A stretch of 64,000 bases of DNA from G963668345 sp965226215 (GTDB taxonomy: Bacteria; Acidobacteriota; Terriglobia; Bryobacterales; UBA6623), in assembly GCA_965226215.1 (NCBI GenBank), contig CBDDCH010000001.1, forward strand, positions 124,001-188,000. The letters are read 5' to 3'. Numbering within the stretch: the stretch's first letter is position 1; each line of letters begins with the position of its first letter. The notes beneath the pieces are model-generated. The model was given only the letters and a program-made list of their open reading frames with translations, had not been told where the DNA came from and did no database searches. Position numbers and translations under genes: made by a program. This document shows, in pieces, positions 7,844 through 14,991 of the stretch.

Positions 7844-9802
7844 CTAGTCTCCCGTCAACATCGCTTCCCGATCGCGTATTGGCTCGCTTTCGCTTAGCTT
7901 GTCGATGCGGATGGCGGTAGCTTTGAATTCGGCCGTTCCCGATTTCGGGTCCACGGCGTCGATCGTCAACTGGTTGGTTTGTACCTCATCAGGAAAATGG
8001 AAGGTCATAAACACCAGCCCCGGTCGCAATGTCGGGTCGTAGCGGACCGGCGCGATGACGAAACCGCGGCGCGAGGTGACCTGCACGCGCTCCCCTTCCA
8101 CAACGCCGTAACGCTCGCCGTCCTCCGGCGAGATGTCGAGCGATTCTCCACGGCGCAGCGGCGATCGGTACTCTGCCGTCTGTACACCTGTATTGTAAGA
8201 ATCCAGTCGGCGACCGGTAGTGAGACGGATGGGGTATTCGTCGGTGAGCTGGTCCACTGGGGGGTCGTTCTCGACCGGACTGAGCGGCGCTCTGGGGCCG
8301 ACTACGGGTCTTTCCCAAAGCCGACTGTGAAGAAACTGCTCGCCGGGGTGCGACTCGTCATAGCAGGGCCAGCGAATGCCGCCCATCGCCTCCAGACGCG
8401 CGTACGACATGCCGGTGTGCATCGGGGAGAGGCTGCGAACCTCGTCCCAGATCTTCTCGGCGTCGGGCTTGCCCCAGTCGTGACCCAACCGTCGCGCAAG
8501 TTCAAACAGGATCTCGGTATCGTCGCGGGATCCCGGGAGCGGTTCCATGGCACGGCGGACACGTTGCACCTTGCGCTCGCTACTGGTGACAGTTCCCTCT
8601 GACTCAGACCAACCCGCGGCGGCCGGCAGAACGACGTCGGCAATCTCGGCCGTATTAGTCATCAACACGTCCTGCACAACAAGAATGTCCAGCCCATTGA
8701 GTAACTTCATCGCGCGGTTCTGATCCGCTTCCGAGTCGGCCGGGTTCTCACCGATCACATAGAGCGCCTTGAAATCGCCCTTCTCCATGGCCTCGAACAT
8801 GCCACTGAGGTGTAACCCGCGCTTGGGTGGGATGTTCACCCCCCAGGCTTCCTCGAATTTGGCGCGCAGGCCGTCGTTTTCCACGTGCTGAAAACCGGGC
8901 AAGCGGTCCGGGATAGCGCCCATGTCGCCTCCGCCTTGGACGTTATTTTGCCCGCGCAAAGGATTCAGCCCGGAGCCGTAGCGGCCGACGTGGCCCGTTA
9001 ACAGAGAGAGATTGATCAAGGCCAGCACGTTGTCCACGGCATTGTGGTGCTCGGTGATGCCCAACGTCCAGCACAGCTCGGCTCGCGGGGCCTTGGCGTA
9101 CGCGTGGGCGAGATCTCGAATCGCTTTCGCGGGTACGCCGGTAACCCGTTCGGCGTACTTCAGCGTGCAGCGCTCGACGGCCGCCTTATATTCGTCGAAT
9201 CGGCTGGTAGCGTGCTCGACGAAGTCGTCATTCGCCAAACCCGCGGCGATGATTTCGCGCCCCATGGCGTTGGCGAGAGCGATGTCGCTACCGACGTCGA
9301 GGCCCAACCAGCCGTCGGCCCACTGCGCGGACCCGGTCCTTCGCGGGTCGACCACGTAGAGTTTCGCACCGTTATGCACCCCCTTCAACACGTGATGGAA
9401 GAAGATGGGGTGCGTCTCGCGGGCGTTCGAGCCCCACAGGATGATGAGGTCCGTCTCCTCGACCTCCTGGTAGGAACTGGTCCCGCCTCCCGCTCCGAAC
9501 ACTGTCGCCAGACCGACGACGCTCGGGGCGTGTCAAGTACGGTTGCAACTATCGATGTTGTTGCTGCCGATGACCACCCGGGCAAACTTTTGGGACGTGA
9601 AGTTGAGCTCGTTCGTCGTTTTCGAGCAGCTAAAGATCCCAAACGTTTGCGGGCCGTGCTTCGCGACCGCCGAGCGAAAGCCTTCAGCGGCACGATCCAG
9701 AGCCTCGTCCCAACTGGCGGGACGGAGGCTACCTTCGTCGCGAACCAACGGTTGAGTCAGCCGACCCTTCCGATTCTTGTTCATAGCCATACCCAAGACC
9801 AT
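7844..9802 (-). CDS. fdhA: Formate dehydrogenase catalytic subunit, selenocysteine-containing (UGA at 9533-9535)
   Basis: This is the Mo/W-bis-MGD catalytic chain that oxidises formate to CO2. Two open stretches, 9536-9802 and 7844-9532, lie in the same reverse frame and are separated only by a TGA at 9533-9535. The context, NNIDSCNRT-[TGA]-HAPSVVGLATVFG, is exactly where formate dehydrogenases carry selenocysteine followed by the conserved His. With read-through the protein has 652 residues, Sec at 90. Later motifs include GSNARETHP, LGITEHHNAVDN, GLNPLRGQNNVQGGGDMG and the C-terminal dinucleotide-binding fold (TTGRRLDSYNTG). The usual N-terminal 4Fe-4S motif is absent here and is found in the gene at 4727-5752. 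The start may be 9802 or one of two ATGs just downstream (9790, 9784); no clear ribosome site decides. Reading this as two pseudogene pieces is unlikely given the SECIS hairpin. Confidence 0.9.
9504..9520 (-). promoter_or_regulatory. Bacterial SECIS-type hairpin of fdhA
   Basis: Twelve bases after the UGA, the reverse strand reads GUCG-U-C, loop GGUCUG, GCGAC. The 5' arm (9520-9515) pairs with the 3' arm (9508-9504) and leaves U9516 bulged. The bulged U and GGUCU loop are the features SelB recognises in the E. coli fdhF hairpin, and the loop position is similar. Confidence 0.85.
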
Positions 9803-9863
9803 TCTAGTGGATCGTTGCTGGGTTCGCGATGCTCCGCCCTTGATATTCCAGAGCGTCGAGCAC

Positions 9864-10065
9864 TGAGCCGCGAGTGAGCGGTCACGGCGCGATGGTCGTC
9901 ACGGGGATTCGGCCTGTCACTGGCGTTCCAGGCTCAGTTTCTTGTTCACGCACAGCCTCGTGATGAGCGAATCGGAGCCGCGAACGCGGGTGAGCGGTCC
10001 AGCGCGCAATGCTCGTTACGGTGATTCGGCCCTGTCACTAACGTTCCAGGCTCAGTCTCTTGCTC
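9864..10065. repeat. Two tandem copies of dispersed repeat R3
   Basis: Copies at 9864-9943 and 9968-10065 share GAGCCGCGA..GAGTGAGCGGTC, an AT-G-TCGT-ACGG block, GATTCGG, CCTGTCACT and GTTCCAGGCTCAGT, with a period of about 104 bases. They fill the region upstream of fdhA, so any fdhA promoter must lie in or beside them. Single or partial copies occur near 3.7, 33.5, 56.3 and 56.5 kb. Confidence 0.7.
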
Positions 10066-10279
10066 GCCGAAAACCAAAGCCCGTCCCGAACAGCTTAACA
10101 AAGTGCCGAGGGAGAATTTTCTCTGACTCACCGCCGCGCTTCCGATAAGGGCCCTTTGGGCAGTAACGATCTTGGCTGTTTGGGGCAGAAGTTACTGACA
10201 GAGAGCATTTTGCTTGAAGGGCCGTCGGCAAGATCGCCTGTACGGCCGGCGGCTGGGAAGTGGAGGGAGTCGAAAATCC

Positions 10280-10630
10280 ATGACGAGCGATGAGCGAATC
10301 TATGATCGATGTCGCCTTGCGGCCCGTGATTTGTTGCAAGGGCTGGAGACCAAAGATCTCTCCTTGATCGAACAGCAGTTAGCTTTAGTGCAGGCCTACC
10401 TCTCCGATCAAGAGTGGCGTGACCAAGCGAGGCGGGGCGGCGACGCCCTCTACCGTGCCGAGCAACTCGAGGCGCTGGCGGGCGTGACCGAGGAGATCGA
10501 GAGGTCGCTGCTTGCCTTAAAGCACTCCGCCGATGTCGAATTCGAACGCCTGCTCGCCGCCGCTCCGCTGCTACGGCATCTCACGGTTCTTCCCGCTTCT
10601 TGTTGCGAAATCAATCTTCCCGTGTGTTGA
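10280..10630 (+). CDS. Small hypothetical protein, mostly helical
   Basis: I do not recognise this 116-residue protein. I chose the ATG at 10280, preceded by GGAGGGA (10262-10268), over the in-frame upstream ATG at 10214. The sequence is rich in Leu, Glu, Arg and Ala and would form helices over residues 10-95, with a LALVQAYLSDQEW segment. It ends with an odd Cys-rich tail (ASCCEINLPVC) that may be non-native. It stands alone between the formate dehydrogenase promoter region and the convergent GntR gene. Confidence 0.5.
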   Translation: MTSDERIYDRCRLAARDLLQGLETKDLSLIEQQLALVQAYLSDQEWRDQARRGGDALYRAEQLEALAGVTEEIERSLLALKHSADVEFERLLAAAPLLRHLTVLPASCCEINLPVC

Positions 10631-10689
10631 CTACTTTCCGTCGCAAAATACGCCTGCCGTTCGTGGCTGCGGCTGGGTCTCTGGGACTA

Positions 10690-11445
10690 TCAGGAAGGGA
10701 GTGAGGCGGACGGGGCGTGGTCTCTCGCCGCCACGTGCGTGCGAAGATCGGCGCTGCTCGAAAGAATGTGCTCGGTCATCGCTTCCCGCGCCTGCTCGGC
10801 CTTGTGTTGCTCGAGCGCCCGGAAAATCTTTTTGTGCTCCGCGATCGACAGTTCGGCGCGCAAGCCTGATTCGCCCGCCGGAGTCTCCGACAACGTTTCC
10901 TTGATCCAGACCTGCAGGTAGCCTCTTGTCATGCTGAGAAGTTGGCGGAGGATCGAGTTCTGCGTCGCCTGCGCGATCGCCAAGTGAAACCGTAAGTCGA
11001 ATTCCAAGTACTCGTCCGGATCAGCCGTCAGTTCTTCCATCCGCTCGATCGTTGATGAAATCTCGTTGAGGTCCTTCGGGCTTGCTTTTTGAGCCGCAAG
11101 AAACGATGTGTGCGATTCGAGCATGAGGCGGGTCTCGATCAGATCCTCGAGAACCTTGCGGTCGAGCAGCAGACCCCACTGCAGCGTTTTTTCGAGGTAT
11201 TTGCTGCTGTCCTCGGATACGAAACTGCCCTCTCCCGGCCGGGATTCAACGATGCCGGTCGCCGAAAGCGAACGCAATGCTTCCCGCACCGATGTTCTGC
11301 CGACGCCAAACTGCTGGGAGAGCTGCTTCTCCGATGGCATCCGCTGGCCCGGCTTGAGCACGCCACGAGAGATGAGGTCGATGAGCTGGTCGACGATCTC
11401 GTCGCTAACCGAAACGCGCGAGACACGCTTGAGGTTTTCGATCAC
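10690..11445 (-). CDS. GntR family transcriptional regulator, FadR subfamily
   Basis: A 251-residue regulator with an N-terminal winged helix (residues ~10-75, with LKPGQRMPSEKQLSQQFGVGRTSVREALRSL and GEGSFV) and an all-helical FCD effector domain (residues ~95-225). The FCD domain carries the E-x-R-x-x-L-E and D-x-x-F-H metal-binding motifs (ETRLMLE, DLRFHLAIA, EHKKIFRAL). FadR-type regulators usually bind a small carboxylate. The gene is divergent from the corrinoid methyltransferase cluster, and a perfect palindrome at 11516-11530 lies between them, so it probably represses both itself and that cluster. Confidence 0.9.
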   Translation of the reverse strand: MIENLKRVSRVSVSDEIVDQLIDLISRGVLKPGQRMPSEKQLSQQFGVGRTSVREALRSLSATGIVESRPGEGSFVSEDSSKYLEKTLQWGLLLDRKVLEDLIETRLMLESHTSFLAAQKASPKDLNEISSTIERMEELTADPDEYLEFDLRFHLAIAQATQNSILRQLLSMTRGYLQVWIKETLSETPAGESGLRAELSIAEHKKIFRALEQHKAEQAREAMTEHILSSSADLRTHVAARDHAPSASLPS

Positions 11446-11515
11446 GAGGCTCTTGCCATGTGGTTGAATAAATTAGGCTTTACAAGCTGTGCTACAAGCG
11501 TTACTCTATTAGTCA

Positions 11516-11530
11516 GGTTGTCAGACAACC
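11516..11530. promoter_or_regulatory. Palindromic operator, GntR/FadR type
   Basis: GGTTGTC-A-GACAACC is a perfect 7+1+7 palindrome, matching the TNGTNNNACNA form bound by FadR-subfamily regulators. It lies 71 bases upstream of the regulator start and overlaps the -35 box of the divergent promoter. Confidence 0.75.
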
Positions 11531-11546
11531 AGACATGTATTATGCT
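11518..11546 (+). promoter_or_regulatory. Predicted promoter of the corrinoid methyltransferase cluster
   Basis: TTGTCA (11518-11523), a 17-base spacer and TATGCT (11541-11546) form a sigma-70-like promoter whose -35 hexamer is inside the operator palindrome. The first gene starts at 11753, leaving a leader of roughly 200 bases in which I see no riboswitch. Confidence 0.55.
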
Positions 11547-11752
11547 AAAGTGGAGCGGGGACGGCTGTCAAGTGCGGATAGCCGGTCAGCAGGATTGACC
11601 TGCCTGGCGGATTGACTTTCCGGGCGGGTGGTTTCGCAATTCGACGGGAGCGGGACACGGCACCCATGCCCGGCGGCGGGACCAGCGGCGCGGAATCGAG
11701 CACGGCCGTCTTCCCTACCCTGGCAGATGGCCTTTGACAAAGGATCGAGCCT

Positions 11753-12394
11753 ATGGGCGTAACAACCGACATCGGAGAGCGGATCGAGCTGCTTCCGATG
11801 GATCCGCATTTCCATGACATTTCGATCGCTCTCTACCGCCAAGAGAGCGACGCGGGTATAGAGCTGACGGTCCACACGTACAGTCGTAAGGAAGGCGCCC
11901 AGGAGAGGATCGCCTTCGTTGCGCAAGCGATGGCTGTATTGGGAGGCATGGATCTCGTGGGAGATTCAAGTACGACAGTGCGTTTCCCCTGTGGAGCGCC
12001 CCATCATCTCGCGAGCAAACGTGTTTTTCTCGAGGCATGTAAGTTGCCTACCGGCAGCGAGTTGACGGCTCGGCCGCTGAGCATTCGGGACAAGAAGGCG
12101 GACGCGAATATGATCGCGACCAACCTCGGAAACGGCTCTTACGAAATGAGTTCAGACGGAGAAGGCGACAAAGTTGCCAAGCGCAAGTCGGCGGTGACCG
12201 CGGGTTTGGCCAAGCTCGCTCAGCTGCAATTGGACGAAGGCGGCCGGGACCGGGTCGAATTCCCCTGCGGACAGTCTCATGATGCGCTGGTCGGCCTGCT
12301 GCTGGTCCGAGCGCCAAACGTAAGGGTGATCTTGCGGCAACAGGAAATGGCTGCCTCTCGGGGACAGCTCGCGGCGCCAAGCGCGCAGCAATGA
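11753..12394 (+). CDS. Unknown two-repeat protein, first gene of the corrinoid cluster
   Basis: I cannot assign this 213-residue protein to a characterised family. It has two similar halves, each with an R/E-F-P-C-G-x-x-H motif: RFPCGAPHH near residue 77 and EFPCGQSHD near 178, followed by similar hydrophobic helices. The paired Cys and His suggest a metal or cofactor site, by inference only. No signal peptide or membrane segment is present, so it is probably cytoplasmic. It is the first gene after the GntR-controlled promoter and runs in the same direction as the URO-D methyltransferase, which makes it a candidate accessory protein of the methyl-transfer system. Confidence 0.65.
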   Translation: MGVTTDIGERIELLPMDPHFHDISIALYRQESDAGIELTVHTYSRKEGAQERIAFVAQAMAVLGGMDLVGDSSTTVRFPCGAPHHLASKRVFLEACKLPTGSELTARPLSIRDKKADANMIATNLGNGSYEMSSDGEGDKVAKRKSAVTAGLAKLAQLQLDEGGRDRVEFPCGQSHDALVGLLLVRAPNVRVILRQQEMAASRGQLAAPSAQQ

Positions 12395-12427
12395 TGACGA
12401 ACAAAAGTGGCGGTCACTGCCGGTGGC

Positions 12428-12448
12428 GACAAACACTCGTGTTTGTCC
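12428..12448. repeat. Short palindromic repeat, family R5
   Basis: GACAAACACTCGTGTTTGTC is a hairpin (GACAAACAC / GTGTTTGTC around a short loop). A near-identical copy lies at 38517-38537. Confidence 0.6.
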
Positions 12449-12587
12449 CGGTTGGCCATTGTGACAAGCTTCAGCTTATCGTTAGCTTATCGTTGGCCTG
12501 GCCGCCAGGGCGTGAGGCCGCTTTGGAAACCGGCGCCGCCGAGGAGTGGCGGTCAACTACCGGAATCGTGGTCTAGGGAGGCAAGTG

Positions 12588-13640
12588 ATGGCAGCACCAC
12601 AAACGGTTGGGCCGATGAAACCGCGGGAGCGCGTCCTAGCGGCCTTGCGCCGCGAACCAGTCGATCGGACGCCGGTCAGCAACCCGACCTCCGTGGCGAC
12701 GGTCGAGCTCATGGATCTGGTAGACGCTCCCTTCCCGGACGCAAACCGTGAGCCCGAGTTAATGGCCCGCTTGGCCGCCACAGGCTATACGGAGTTAGGT
12801 TTCGATTCGATCATGCCGGTTTTCACGATCATTCAGGACTCCTCGGCGCTCGGCTGCAAAATCCAGTGGGAGCAGAAGGACAACTGGCCGACGGTGAAAA
12901 TGCGAGAGCCGATCTGGGAAACAGCCGACGACATCAAGGTCCCGCCGGATTTCCTGACGCACAAGGACACGAAGTGTGTCACCGAGGCAATCAAGATTCT
13001 CAAGAAAGAGTACGGGGATGAAGTGGCCGTTATTGGGAAAACGATGGGACCGTGGTCGCTCGGCTACCACTGCTTCGGCGTGGAACCCTTCCTACTGCTG
13101 TCGCTCGACGACCCGGGAAAAACGAAGCTTTGCCTGGATCGCATGAAAGAGGCGACGATCCAATTCGGTCTGGCACAGATCGAAGCCGGGGCGGACGCCT
13201 TGACGCTGCCTGATCACGCAACCGGCGACTTGGTCAGCGGTGAATACTACGAGCGGTTTCTCACGGAATTGCACATCGAGTTCGCCGAGCGGCTGCCGGT
13301 GCCGCTGATCCTTCACATTTGCGGCAAGACCGAAGACCGCATGGAGTACATCGCGCGAACCGGTATGGCGGCCTTCCACTACGATTCGAAGAATAACGCC
13401 CAAGCGTCGATGGGGATTATGAAGGGTCGCATTTCTTTGGTGGGGAACATCAACAACCCGGAAACTTTGTTCGCCAAGAACCCCGAGGACGTTCGCCAGG
13501 AAGTGTACAAGAATCTCGATGCCGGAGTGCAACTCGTCGCTCCTGAGTGTGCTATTCCACTGCAGACTGCGATCGAGAACCTAAAAGAGATTCCTAAGGC
13601 TGTCAAGGACTGGCATCGGGAACACGCGACGGAAAACTGA
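12588..13640 (+). CDS. URO-D family corrinoid methyltransferase (MtaA/MtvB-like)
   Basis: A 350-residue protein of the uroporphyrinogen decarboxylase superfamily, branch of cobamide-dependent methyltransferases. It keeps the opening PRERVLAALRREPVDRTPV and a LILHICGKTEDRMEYI segment whose His and Cys match the zinc-site H-x-C-G of MtaA/MtbA-type enzymes. A likely third ligand is in VAPECAIPL. A haem enzyme would not sit beside a corrinoid protein, so methyl transfer is favoured. I chose ATG 12588 with AGGGAGG six bases upstream. It may demethylate the donor (as in MtvB/MtoB O-demethylases) or move the methyl between corrinoid and a second acceptor; the substrate cannot be read from sequence. 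Confidence 0.85.
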   Translation: MAAPQTVGPMKPRERVLAALRREPVDRTPVSNPTSVATVELMDLVDAPFPDANREPELMARLAATGYTELGFDSIMPVFTIIQDSSALGCKIQWEQKDNWPTVKMREPIWETADDIKVPPDFLTHKDTKCVTEAIKILKKEYGDEVAVIGKTMGPWSLGYHCFGVEPFLLLSLDDPGKTKLCLDRMKEATIQFGLAQIEAGADALTLPDHATGDLVSGEYYERFLTELHIEFAERLPVPLILHICGKTEDRMEYIARTGMAAFHYDSKNNAQASMGIMKGRISLVGNINNPETLFAKNPEDVRQEVYKNLDAGVQLVAPECAIPLQTAIENLKEIPKAVKDWHREHATEN

Positions 13641-13664
13641 GAAAGCTTCCAAGGACAGAACAAC

Positions 13665-14420
13665 ATGGCATCGATCAGTGATATCTCGAACGAGTTGATT
13701 CGAGACGAAATCGAAGAATTTATTGAGCGGCCCGACGAGCGCGAGCGCATAGTCAACACGTTCGCCAAAGCTCGGGCCAGTATGCAAGAGATCGGCGCAG
13801 CCCTCATCGAGGGCGAAAACGTAACTGTCGACAAGCTCACGACCGAAGCCCTCGAAGAGGGCATCGAAGCAATCGAAATCATGGACGACGGCCTGATCGC
13901 GGCGATGGGGATCGTGGGCATCAAGTTCCGAGAAAACTTTATCTTTGTCCCCGAGGTGCTTGCCTGCGCCCGCGCCATGAAGGCGGGCATGGCACACATC
14001 GAACCGATTCTTTCTGCCTCCGGCATCAAACCGATCGCCAAGGTCGTCATGGGAACGGTGAAAGGTGATCTGCACGACATTGGCAAGAACTTGTGCATCA
14101 TGATGCTGCGAGGCTCGGGATTCGAAGTCGTCGATCTTGGCGTGGACACTTCGTCGGACGAATTCATCGAAGCGATCGAAGAGCATGAAGCTCCGCTGTT
14201 GGGCATGTCGGCGCTGCTGACGACCACGATGCCGAACATGGGCAAAACGATTGAAGCCTTCATCGACGCAGACCTCCGGGACGACGTGAAGATCATGGTG
14301 GGAGGCGCGCCGGTCACACAGGAGTTTGCCGATGACATGGGGGCCGACGGATACGGCAAAGATGCCGTGGCCTGCGTGGACCTCGCCAAAGATCTGATGG
14401 CCCAAGAAGTCGAAGCCTGA
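13665..14420 (+). CDS. Corrinoid (B12-binding) methyl-carrier protein
   Basis: A 251-residue cobamide carrier protein that shuttles the methyl group between methyltransferases. The first ~120 residues form the helical cap domain. The Rossmann B12-binding domain follows with the diagnostic D-x-H-x-x-G in GDLHDIGKNL (His lower ligand), SALLTTTMPNM, and GGAPVTQEFADDMGADGYGKDA near the C-terminus. It begins 24 bases after the URO-D gene and ends 8 bases before the next small gene, so these are one transcript. The N-terminal cap is somewhat longer than in MtaC. Confidence 0.93.
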   Translation: MASISDISNELIRDEIEEFIERPDERERIVNTFAKARASMQEIGAALIEGENVTVDKLTTEALEEGIEAIEIMDDGLIAAMGIVGIKFRENFIFVPEVLACARAMKAGMAHIEPILSASGIKPIAKVVMGTVKGDLHDIGKNLCIMMLRGSGFEVVDLGVDTSSDEFIEAIEEHEAPLLGMSALLTTTMPNMGKTIEAFIDADLRDDVKIMVGGAPVTQEFADDMGADGYGKDAVACVDLAKDLMAQEVEA

Positions 14421-14428
14421 CCTGAGCC

Positions 14429-14671
14429 ATGCAAAAGATCGACAAGGCGGAATATCAAAAGCGGCTCGACCGCATCACGGAGCTGTTCACCGACATGATG
14501 CGGCACGCCGAGGAGCTGTCCGCCAAGCGCTGTCCCTATAAGGACCGCTTCGATCGATGCACGGCGCAGTTCGGATGTAGAAACCAGCGCAAGCCGCCGC
14601 GCGCGGGCGAATTGCTGATCTGTGCGGGTGACGACAAGCTCGATTACCGCGGCGCCTGGGAGACGACGTAG
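14429..14671 (+). CDS. Small Cys-containing protein of the corrinoid cluster
   Basis: I do not recognise this 80-residue protein. It has a basic helix at residues 1-33, then Cys35, Cys44, Cys50 and Cys66 in the pattern RCPYKDRFDRCTAQFGC..LICAG, followed by a conserved-looking DDKLDYRGAWET end. Four cysteines in a short chain suggest a zinc or Fe-S site. It begins 8 bases after the corrinoid protein gene, so it is almost certainly co-expressed with it and may help deliver or reactivate the corrinoid. Confidence 0.7.
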   Translation: MQKIDKAEYQKRLDRITELFTDMMRHAEELSAKRCPYKDRFDRCTAQFGCRNQRKPPRAGELLICAGDDKLDYRGAWETT

Positions 14672-14769
14672 GGTGGACGTTTCAGAAGTTTGTTCAAAAA
14701 AGTCAGGATGAAGGCCCGTGTATTCACCCGGCACGAAACGGAACGATCCAGTGTTCGAGCTACAGCACT

Positions 14770-14928
14770 CACCGAGCCGCGACCGTCAGGGAGCGGTCCA
14801 GCGATGAAGCCCGCGCGTTGCCGGCCTGCGCCCAGAGGAACAACTGTTCGGCCTCACTCGCGGCGACATAGCTGCCCACAACTCGCGCACACCATCACTG
14901 GACCGCTCCCTGACGGTCGCGGCTCGGT
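14770..14928. repeat. Inverted repeat pair (family R2) between corrinoid-cluster genes
   Basis: CACCGAGCCGCGACCGTCAG...GCGGTCCAGCGATG (14770-14806) is repeated in inverse orientation at 14893-14929 with a single mismatch, around a spacer of about 86 bases. The arms could form a very stable hairpin in the transcript. The core GAGCCGCGACCGT(C/G)AGGGAGCGGTCCAG recurs at 19650, 23068 (variant), 42510 (variant) and 43746. No gene is seen in the gap 14672-14991. Confidence 0.75.
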
Positions 14929-14991
14929 GGGACGACTCGCCGGCGAGCGGCGCGTATTGCTGTTTGCCCCTACGCACTGACCCAGTTCCCC

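Noticed and set aside
7844..9802. fdhA as a pseudogene broken by a stop codon
   Set aside because: The stop is TGA at the known selenocysteine site with a SECIS-type hairpin, and both sides are fully conserved.
11547..11752. Cobalamin or folate riboswitch in the leader of the corrinoid operon
   Set aside because: I found no B12-box or THF-type core; the leader shows only the promoter and operator.
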